From: Ilyonectria destructans
Lineage: Eukaryota; Ascomycota; Sordariomycetes; Hypocreales; Nectriaceae
Direction: 5' to 3'
Assembly: GCA_020740775.1 (NCBI GenBank)
Contig: JAHEWK010000021.1
Coordinates: forward strand, 62,001 to 126,000
DNA length: 64,000 bases
Shown here in pieces: positions 57,131 through 64,000 of this stretch. The notes beneath the pieces are model-generated. The model did no database searches and was not told the origin of the DNA. It saw only the letters and a list, made by a program, of their open reading frames with translations. Numbering within the stretch: the stretch's first letter is position 1; each line of letters starts with the position of its first letter. Position numbers and translations under genes: made by a program.

Positions 57131-59169
57131 AATGCGTGCTTGAGCCGCTCGTCCGAGTAGTCGGCTGGCATATCTTGGTCTCGTCGAGAGAGCGCGTCTG
57201 GCAGTCCAGCCTTCTTTCCGGGTCTCCATTCGAGTGTGAAATGGAACCTGGATAAGAACTCCGACCATCGTACTTGTCTTTCCGTTAATCTTCTCTCCGA
57301 ATAGAAGTATTTCAGATTCTGATGGTCCGTGAGGATCCTGAAATTCTTCACAGCTCGCAGCTCTGGTTCCCATTGCTCCAGACACCTTACAATAGCAAGC
57401 AGTTCCTTGTCGTGAATAGCGTAGTTGACCTCTGCTGGCGAGTGTTTCTTCGAGAAATAGGCGACAGGCCGTAATAGTCCGTCTTCGTCGTCTCGCTGGG
57501 AGAGGACACCCCCAGTGACAAATCCTGAAGAATCTGCCTCCACGATAGTCTCTCTCTCCGGGTGGAAATGAGCTAGAATAGGGGCCGTGATCAACAGGTC
57601 CTTAAGCTTCTCAAAGGCTTCTTCGCATAGGTCGTCCCAACGGAAGGGTACGTCCTTTTTCGTTAGCCGTATCAGCGGCTCTGCTATCTCTGAGAACTCA
57701 GGCATGAAAATCCTATAGAAGTTCGCGAAACCGATAAAGGCTCTAACGGCTTTTACGTTCGTTGGCGTAGTCCATTCCTTGACAGCCTTGACCTTCTCAG
57801 GATCGACTCGGATCCCGTTCTCCGCCTCGATAATGAACCCGAGATATTTCACCGTCTTGACTTCGAATTCGCTCTTGCTGATGTCTAGCTGTAGCCCAGC
57901 ATCCATTAGGCGTTGGAGGACCCTGCCGACTTTGTCGCGGTGGTCTTGAATGCTTCCAGAAGAGAAGATCAACACGTCGTCGATGTATGCTGACACGAAA
58001 TCGTCTAGGTAGTCTTGGAGCACGCTGTTGATATACCGTTGAAAGGCTGCGGGTGCACCTGTCAGTCCAAATGGGACTACCAGCCATTCAAAAGATCCGT
58101 AGCGTGTTCTGAAGGCCGTCTTTTCTTCGTCTCCGGGGGCGACCCTGATCTTGTGGAATGCTGCTATAACATCTAGCTTCGTGAACCACTTTGCCTTTGC
58201 CACAGTGCGTAGCGTTTCGTTGAGTAAGGGCAGCGGATAGCGGTCCTTCTTGGTGATGTTGTTCAGTCCTCGGTAATCCACACAAAAGCGAACGCCTCCA
58301 CCAGGCTTTTTCACCATGAGAACCGGTGCCGCCGCGGGTGAACTGCTAACTCTGATAAACTCCTTGTCGAGAAGCTCTGTAAGTGTCTTCCGCAGTACCA
58401 ATAGCTCTTCGCGAGACATGCCATAAAGCGGACCCCAGGGTAGGGGTTTCTCGCGGCCGTGTTCGTCTCGTAGGACTTCGATCTTCAGGTCAACGCCTGG
58501 CCTGTGGGGAGGTAACTGGTTGGCCAGTTGTCGAGAGAAGGCTTGTAACCACTTGTGGTAGTGTGGTGGCAACTTCTCCACTGGGTCGATCTTTGGTTTC
58601 GGTCTCAAGGCTTTGTCGATGTCCGCCATCGTGACGGCATAAACTCCAACGCCGCCTGTACGTCTGTTGCGGCGCACGTCGCCTAGAAAGGCAGCGGCCA
58701 TCACCTTCGAGACCTCTAGTCGAGGGGGCCGATAGCGTTGTCGGTCTTGTACTTGAGCTCCACTGGTTCCGATCTCCAAGTATCCTTCCTTCGCATGAAT
58801 GTGAACATCTTGATCTTCCATCCATCGTTTGCCTAGAATCATATCCCAGTTAAGGTCGTCAATGACGTACATAAATACACGGCGCTGTTGGTGTCCGTCT
58901 AGGTCGATCGATAAGTAAGTGATCTTGTCGATCTTAACCTCCTTGCCGTCTCCTGCTGCATTCTCGAGGATGCGAGGTTGAACAGGTATATGTGGCAGCT
59001 GAAGAGATTGGAAGGTCCGTTTGCTAACCGCGCCGTAGCAGAGGCAACCATAGTCGACGAGGGATGGTACGAAGTCCGTTCCATTCACCCTAACGTCTGC
59101 TATGAATGGATCTCCATCCATTCTCTTTTTACCGGTTGTCTCCCATTCTCTCACAGCCGCCGCGTGTTC
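57127..59169 (-). CDS. pol: Pol part 1: protease, reverse transcriptase, RNase H
   Basis: Continues in the gag frame after the TAG. Protease core FVPSLVDYGCLCYGAV has Asp-Tyr-Gly where Asp-Ser/Thr-Gly is usual. RT landmarks are LDKEFIRVSSSPAAAPVLMVKKP, RFCVDYRGLN, PFGLTGAPAAFQRY and the catalytic YIDDVLIFS. RNase H shows VEADSSGFVTGGVLSQ, HDKELLAIVRCLEQW and ILTDHQNLKYF, then the tether LPDALSRRDQDMP. It ends at TGA (57127-57129), overlapping the ATG of the integrase frame. There is no ATG near the start; the first GTG is at 59154, fitting readthrough rather than separate initiation. Confidence 0.92.
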   Translation of the reverse strand, partial: EHAAAVREWETTGKKRMDGDPFIADVRVNGTDFVPSLVDYGCLCYGAVSKRTFQSLQLPHIPVQPRILENAAGDGKEVKIDKITYLSIDLDGHQQRRVFMYVIDDLNWDMILGKRWMEDQDVHIHAKEGYLEIGTSGAQVQDRQRYRPPRLEVSKVMAAAFLGDVRRNRRTGGVGVYAVTMADIDKALRPKPKIDPVEKLPPHYHKWLQAFSRQLANQLPPHRPGVDLKIEVLRDEHGREKPLPWGPLYGMSREELLVLRKTLTELLDKEFIRVSSSPAAAPVLMVKKPGGGVRFCVDYRGLNNITKKDRYPLPLLNETLRTVAKAKWFTKLDVIAAFHKIRVAPGDEEKTAFRTRYGSFEWLVVPFGLTGAPAAFQRYINSVLQDYLDDFVSAYIDDVLIFSSGSIQDHRDKVGRVLQRLMDAGLQLDISKSEFEVKTVKYLGFIIEAENGIRVDPEKVKAVKEWTTPTNVKAVRAFIGFANFYRIFMPEFSEIAEPLIRLTKKDVPFRWDDLCEEAFEKLKDLLITAPILAHFHPERETIVEADSSGFVTGGVLSQRDDEDGLLRPVAYFSKKHSPAEVNYAIHDKELLAIVRCLEQWEPELRAVKNFRILTDHQNLKYFYSERRLTERQVRWSEFLSRFHFTLEWRPGKKAGLPDALSRRDQDMPADYSDERLKHAL

Positions 59170-60489
59170 CTAGTCTGAATCTCCGTCGCTCTGGAGAGTG
59201 GCATCTTCGCCTTCTTCAACGATCGCGGCGTTGGTAACCGAGGGGCGCGAGGGGGCTGCGGCGTTGACTTGAGTGCGTCTGGTTACGCTCCCGGGCCGAA
59301 TAGGTGCGGCTAATGGACAGCGTTCGATTCTGCAGTTATCTCTTCCGCAACGGAGACAACGTCCTTCGCGGTAGCGTGCATCCATTTCATCCTGATCGAC
59401 CCACTTGGCACGCTTACCGAGCAAAGCCTGATCCTCTGGTCGCCTGGACTGGTAGCCATTCGTGTTCTTGCCGCCGCGGGTGCGCCCAGCGTTTACTTGA
59501 GTGGATGCTTGTGGGGTTGGCTCCCATTCCATCATGTCCTCTCTTCTGACCTCAGCCTGCTGGACATGCTGTTGCTGAGATCTCTGGCTGCTCTGACTAC
59601 CGTGGTTGTCCAAGCCCCTCGTGTTGCCGCGAGGTTTCTTCCACTGGCCTAACAGTTCCATCTGGCTGCTAAGCGAGTCGCACCTCTTTGCCAGCCCAAC
59701 GTAGGTGCTAATCGCGACGGAATCAGAGCCTATAAGAGCGGCCTTCATTCTGTCGTTTAGTGCCTCCTGGAGGTAAGAAATCTTGCTGTCATCTGGCCAA
59801 TATTCGGCATTGGCGTTGGCGATCTCTTTCTCGAAACGAGGGTAGAACGAAGTAAAGGGTTCGTTTTCTCCTTGCTTAATCGAGTGCAGGTTGCGAGTAG
59901 CTCTCTGTTTACGATCCTTCTCTCCGTACAACAGTTCAAGGCGGTTGAGCAGTTCAGCCACATTAAACGTCCTCTTCTCAATTTGCATCTCCACAAAGGT
60001 GGTCACATTGTCTTTAGCCTTGCCTTCCAGGCTCATAAAGACATACATAAAGTGGCCCTCTGCGTCTCCGAGGGCTTCGCCGTCGACTCGTAGCTTCCCT
60101 TCGGTCTCCAACTTCCAGCTACGCCACTGGGACTTGTCACCACTGTACTTCGGGACATCTCGCAGCTTGGGGCGCTTGGTCGGGTGAGGACTGTAAGTGA
60201 TAACCGTATTGGCGGGATCGGCGGTGATAGAAGGGTTGGTAGTAGTGTTGGGAGTGACAGGAACAGCGGTTGTCTTATTGTCTTCTGGCGCCAGCGTGGG
60301 CGCTGGTGTGGGCTGTATAGACTGGATGGACGTTTCCAGTGCTAACAGCTTCAATTTCGTTTCCTCATTTGCCTCTCTTAGGGCCATATTCTCGGACCGC
60401 ATAAGCCTGACTTCGCTCAAGAGTTGCTCGAGTACGCTAGCCGACTGGCTAGTGGTTTCCCCCTGAGTCATGCCGTCTGAGTGGTCCAT
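59170..60489 (-). CDS. gag: Gag of the Gypsy element
   Basis: 439 residues. The N-terminus is a coiled-coil-like segment (LLSEVRLMRSENMALREANEETKLKLLALE), followed by a Pro/Thr-rich linker. The capsid core contains WRSWKLETEGKLR and FTSFYPRFEKEIANAN. Near the C-terminus lies a zinc-knuckle-like CLRCGRDNCRIERC, in which the usual histidine is a cysteine (four Cys). It forms the particle and binds element RNA. The frame ends at TAG (59170-59172) but remains open in the same frame directly into the protease. Confidence 0.92.
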   Translation of the reverse strand: MDHSDGMTQGETTSQSASVLEQLLSEVRLMRSENMALREANEETKLKLLALETSIQSIQPTPAPTLAPEDNKTTAVPVTPNTTTNPSITADPANTVITYSPHPTKRPKLRDVPKYSGDKSQWRSWKLETEGKLRVDGEALGDAEGHFMYVFMSLEGKAKDNVTTFVEMQIEKRTFNVAELLNRLELLYGEKDRKQRATRNLHSIKQGENEPFTSFYPRFEKEIANANAEYWPDDSKISYLQEALNDRMKAALIGSDSVAISTYVGLAKRCDSLSSQMELLGQWKKPRGNTRGLDNHGSQSSQRSQQQHVQQAEVRREDMMEWEPTPQASTQVNAGRTRGGKNTNGYQSRRPEDQALLGKRAKWVDQDEMDARYREGRCLRCGRDNCRIERCPLAAPIRPGSVTRRTQVNAAAPSRPSVTNAAIVEEGEDATLQSDGDSD

Positions 60490-60534
60490 TATTCTTCTTC
60501 GCTTGTGGCTTCTGGTGCTTCTAACTTCTTAACT

Positions 60535-60592
60535 CCGGGTGCTTCGGGTGCTTCGGGTGCTTTGGGTGCTTCGGGTGCTTCGGCTGACTTTT
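60535..60592. repeat. 9-bp tandem repeats in the Gypsy leader
   Basis: About six copies of CGGGTGCTT, one with a T change, in the untranslated leader between the primer site and gag. It could make the leader structured; function unknown. Confidence 0.85.
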
Positions 60593-60650
60593 TGACTTCT
60601 GGACTCGGGATGAGTCGTTGACTTCTGGACTTCAGCAGATTTCTGAAGTG

Positions 60651-60662
60651 ATCTTGAAAGTA
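60651..60662 (-). promoter_or_regulatory. Primer-binding site suggesting self-priming
   Basis: Reading in element direction, TACTTTCAAGAT abuts the LTR end without a gap. It is not a recognisable tRNA 3'-end match. It is exactly complementary over 12 nt to ATCTTGAAAGTA within the LTR. In Tf1-like elements the start of the RNA folds onto such a site and primes reverse transcription. Confidence 0.65.
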
Positions 60663-60878
60663 TGTGAAAGGCCTCTAGTGAGTTGATTCAACTAACTAGT
60701 CCCTATGCTGTTTACTTTCAAGATGAAGAAAGGAAAGAATCTAAATACAAACTGGGTGCGTGAAGACGCGTTATATCTTCTTTAATATAGAAGATTCGAG
60801 AATCAACTCGATGGCGCTGTGGAGAAGAATTCGGGCTTGGCGGCAGAGCCGCCAGCCAAGTGGGCCTGACCCGTTACA
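60663..60878 (-). repeat. 5' LTR (216 bp)
   Basis: Transcription start and R region are inferred from the internal ATCTTGAAAGTA (reverse of 60713-60724), which is complementary to the primer site directly after this LTR. Confidence 0.95.
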
Positions 60879-60938
60879 CTAGGATTGTTGGCTCAAGAAT
60901 TTGCATTACGAAGCCTGAGCAACGCGCCCTTGGTGAAT

Positions 60939-63425
60939 CTAATTATCTACAAATTCAAAGCCGGTAAAGTCATCGAAAGAGAAATCATCAAAGTCGGGAA
61001 GATCTTGCCACCCTGTCGCGAAGAATCCTGCACGCCACGGTGCATCATGAACTCCTTTATTGGTGGTGGGTTCCGGATTCCTTTGCGGAGCGTTTGAATT
61101 GAGTGCATCAGTAGTGCAAGGAGTAAGATTGTGCCGTGCAAGAACTCGCTCGAATATCGGTAATATTTGTTGAATTGGTGGGATTTCTGCCATGTGCTTG
61201 AGAACTAACATCGCCTGGCTGATAGATATGCGAGACATAGACCGGGTCACATCCAGCTCTGCTGTATCGAGCGCCGTTTCAATGTGAAGGGCGAGTAAAA
61301 TCGGGATGCAGGTCGTGCTAAAGGCGTGAACAAGTCAGTCATAGAAGCAAACCTTGGTGTTGGTCGGGGACGTACAAGGATAAGGGAACTTCTGAAAGGG
61401 CATTGTTCGCCAGCATTCTCCCTACAATTGTGTCTAGCTCAAAGACTGCCAAACGAAGTCTGCGCTTTGTCCATTCCCTTCGGGTCAGATCCTGAGACTG
61501 CCATCTCGGACACATGAGTCGGAGAAGGATACACTCAAACCGATAACTGCTGGCTAGTAAGAATGAATACGCCATGTCGAACTGGAGTGATTGATCATGA
61601 CGCTGCAGCACCTCGCGGAGGGATGAGCGCCAAGTACCTAGAGGTTCAATCACACATTTGGGGTCTTGCTCGTGGTTATCTGCGGCAGCACGCAGACATT
61701 GGGATCCTATAAAGCCACGGTCAGCTCTGTCGAGTTTTTGGAACTCGAAATACTCGCCAGTCACGGCTAAATCACAATAAGATATGAATGCCAATCTCTG
61801 ACGACTCGTTATTGGCTTTAGAAGCGACTTTAAATTCTCGGGAATGTCCTCAACCTCCCAGTCTTGTTCCGTTAAAGGGATGATGGTACAGTCTAGTTGG
61901 CTAAGAAGGCCGATCCGTTGAATGCCCACAAAGGACAGAAGCACGTCGCGGCACTTTCGAATGAGATTATTAAGTAAACATCAGCTATGTTGCAGCAATA
62001 TAGGATATACGTACATAGAGAGTCCACCACATTCTTCTATACAGTTTGGAGAAGTTCGCATCCTTTCCGTTGGCTGTGTCACTTAAACTAACCAGCCATC
62101 AGATACATGCCGACCACACTAACTTTCCACCGGATGACTTACTTCCTATGGTGATCGGTTCTCGTTATGAGACGAACGGAGTTGTAAAACCAATAGTGGA
62201 AGTCCTTATCCATGGCACGGGTAGATACCACCGCCCCCAGTATAAGAGAGCCTTGTAGCATATGTATGCGGCTCGTCTCGTACTGGAAGTCGTGAATCAG
62301 TGTTGCTTTGGAGCAGAAGCTTGCTTGAGCTTCCGATCGGCTCTCGAATCCACATTCTGAAATGGCGCTTGATGATACGTGAAGTATACCGCTAGCGAGA
62401 ATGGCATACATCAAGAAGAGGGAGTAACTGTCGGACAAAAAGCTTCGGAGGAAAGCAACCGGATCCAGAATGGGTGCAAAAGGATATACAAATTCGAAAT
62501 AAGCTTGCAGTATGGCCTCACTGTATCTTTTTCGTTAGTGAAGAATAGAGAGGGGTGTATTCAATATGGAGACTTGCATGCAATGTTGAGGAGGAAGGTC
62601 GAAAACTCCTTTTCCCAGGAGGAAGGCATAATCAACAGGGTCAACCTGTCGGGCCGCAACACTTGAATGGCCGAAGCGATTGTTGAATACATATGCCGAG
62701 ATTGGGCCTGCATTGTTATCTTTTGTGAGGTTGTCTGACTCTTGACTTTTGTACTTCCCGTCGCCCTCTACTTGCGCTAGAATATTGAGGTAATGTATGC
62801 TAGTCTGGTACTTGGTTGGATCTCGACAATGGTCCAATTGCTTGATCCGGCTATTTGTTTTTCTGACAATGGTCGATTCAGACGAGCGTTCTGTTTGGGA
62901 GTTATTACAGACGATGATACTGGCTGATACCGAGGCCTGTACCCCAGTCATTTTTAGTAAGGAAAGGACAAGCAAAATAAATAAAAGCGGGCATAGCTGG
63001 AACCATAGGCGGAGATACCAAAATTTCCATGCCTTTTCGTGTCTGGAATAGGGACTCTAGCAGTGGGCTATCTGTGATTTGATTGCAGACTCACCTCCGA
63101 TTCTCTCGGCGAGCCTGGCCTAATCTTTGGTGGACACTGCGGCGTCCGAGGCCTTTTGTGATCGGCCTTCTGTATTCGATTCCTGGAAAAGAGGTCAGCA
63201 TACGTTTCGCTATCTCGGTGAATACAGGCTTAGGGCTGACGTTTCTCGACGTTTGCGAGTCGGCAGCGTGCAATCCCCTTGCCACTCTTTGCGGCTGCAG
63301 CTACTGCATGGCAGGCCGCGAAGTGGAGCATCACACTTGATTTTCCGATCCCGGCATGGGATGCATGACTTGCTTAATTTCGCCGGAGTAGTCATGTCGG
63401 CTTGAGTCTCGGGCTTTTGGATCAC
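60939..63425 (-). CDS. Zn(II)2Cys6 transcription factor (CTF1-beta-like)
   Basis: The N-terminal exon carries the binuclear zinc cluster CIPCRDRKIKCDAP followed by PCSSCSRKEWQGDC (C-x2-C-x6-C-x8-C-x2-C-x8-C). A second large exon (about 62975-62535) includes SIHYLNILAQVEGDG. The fungal TF middle homology region follows: LMYAILASGILHVSS, HMLQGSLILGAVVSTRAMDKDFHYWFYN, LLSFVGIQRIGLLSQLDCTIIPLTEQDWEVED, LAFISYCDLAVTGEYFE and FDMAYSFLLASSYRFECILLRLMCP. The C-terminus is acidic and aromatic (DLPDFDDFSFDDFTGFEF), a likely activation domain. Domain order resembles cutinase transcription factor 1-beta types. Splice sites between the exons were not all resolved. The Gypsy 5' LTR ends 60 bp beyond its stop codon. 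Confidence 0.82.
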
Positions 63426-64000
63426 GGATCGGGATTGTCTTTCCCAATGACAAGATGAAGGGAACGAAGATATAATTGGATGAGCGGGGTATGAGGTTGA
63501 GAAGTGAAGTGATATTTCCCGGCATCAGGGGTGGGATTTCACGTCTCGGGGTTTCGGGTTTATAATTTTGCTTGTAGTGGGCTGTTCAATTGCCAAGACG
63601 CTGGTAATATACGTTATCCCAACTCTGGTAAGGCTTGATTCCCTTGCTTGAGGGATCGCGCATTTGCCATAAGCCAAGCCGCAAGTAGTTAATACACATG
63701 CGGCAAGTGGAATCGAAGAAAACCGCTTCCGCGGGAAGTGGAGAAAGGACCACAACTATTCCTCGGCCCATGATGCTGCTGAATTGGGCCATGTTGGAAT
63801 ACCTGGGTGCTTGCTAGTCACGTCAGGCCAGGTGGCCTCTCGGGACCGAATCGGTGAGGGCTCGCCGAGCTCTCGCTAGGCTAGGCTACTACTTTAAGAA
63901 GCTAAGAAGACCAGATATCCCTGACCCAAAGGGGCGGAAGCAAGAGGCCAGAAGCCACAGAATATAGGTGGTCACGCAAGCTATCTAACAACTTCGCTTT
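63426..64000. other. Promoter side of the Zn2Cys6 gene and right window edge
   Basis: No coding region with a recognisable domain. The last 200 bp are GC-balanced, with short CTCGCC/GGCGAG-type repeats and no tRNA. Confidence 0.4.

Larger units (their letters stand above)
55265..60878 (-). mobile_element. Gypsy (chromovirus) LTR retrotransposon, near-intact
   Basis: 5614 bp transcribed from the reverse strand. Two 216-bp LTRs (55265-55480 and 60663-60878) look identical, and CTAGG duplicates flank the element (55260-55264, 60879-60883). A purine-rich tract (GGAGGAGGGGGG in reverse) adjoins the 3' LTR. Order gag, protease, reverse transcriptase, RNase H, integrase, chromodomain is that of chromoviruses. 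All three frames are long and open, so insertion is recent. Confidence 0.95.

Overview
The window is nuclear DNA of a filamentous ascomycete. Eurotiales (Aspergillus/Penicillium type) is likely but inferred only. Coding genes have 48-160 bp GT-AG introns, several gene families are typical of fungal secondary metabolism, and long AT-rich blocks of decayed transposons look like repeat-induced point mutation (RIP).

Layout. 1-4441: tandem array of about 1.9 kb units, rich in small hairpins and with no recognised family. 4.5-30 kb: a decaying secondary-metabolism-like neighbourhood. It holds a P450 broken by a MITE, a PTS1-ending acyl-CoA ligase with an in-frame TAG, an MFS transporter relic, a degenerate SDR, an intact SDR, a fungal rhodopsin-domain relic, a Diels-Alderase-like (CrtC/AttH-like) secreted protein, an AsaB/CmcJ-like oxygenase relic, a bZIP-DUF3425 regulator and a many-exon Baeyer-Villiger-type monooxygenase. 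No PKS, NRPS or terpene cyclase is visible. Mariner, MITE, solo-LTR and other TIR elements lie among these genes. 30.7-31.7 kb: a pogo/Tc5-type transposase relic. 32.3-33.6 kb: an intact HSL-type hydrolase. 34.7-48.4 kb: AT-rich transposon graveyard (MULE relics, a hAT relic, LTR-like pieces) into which two apparently identical 1860-bp pogo-type elements and a related MITE have inserted. 49.9-53.8 kb: intact, divergently transcribed aldehyde dehydrogenase and alcohol dehydrogenase genes, a plausible alcohol-to-acid pair. 54.4-55.2 kb: carboxylesterase relic. 55265-60878: a young Gypsy chromovirus with matching 216-bp LTRs and a CTAGG target duplication. 60.9-63.4 kb: a Zn2Cys6 regulator.

How it fits together. 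Reading frames across all spliced exons close exactly (total coding length divisible by three) for the second SDR, Diels-Alderase-like protein, bZIP, hydrolase, ALDH and ADH genes, so these are probably functional. The P450, acyl-CoA ligase, MFS, first SDR, rhodopsin, AsaB-like and esterase genes carry lesions or are truncated. The left half therefore looks like a biosynthetic cluster being lost, with mobile elements responsible for at least one break.

Most notable for follow-up: the 1.9 kb hairpin-rich array; a set of TA-inserting elements sharing outer termini but carrying different doubled sub-terminal motifs; the Gypsy element's expression signals (single in-frame TAG between gag and pol, ATGA overlap before integrase, 12-nt self-complementary primer site); and in-frame TAG codons in otherwise continuous proteins.
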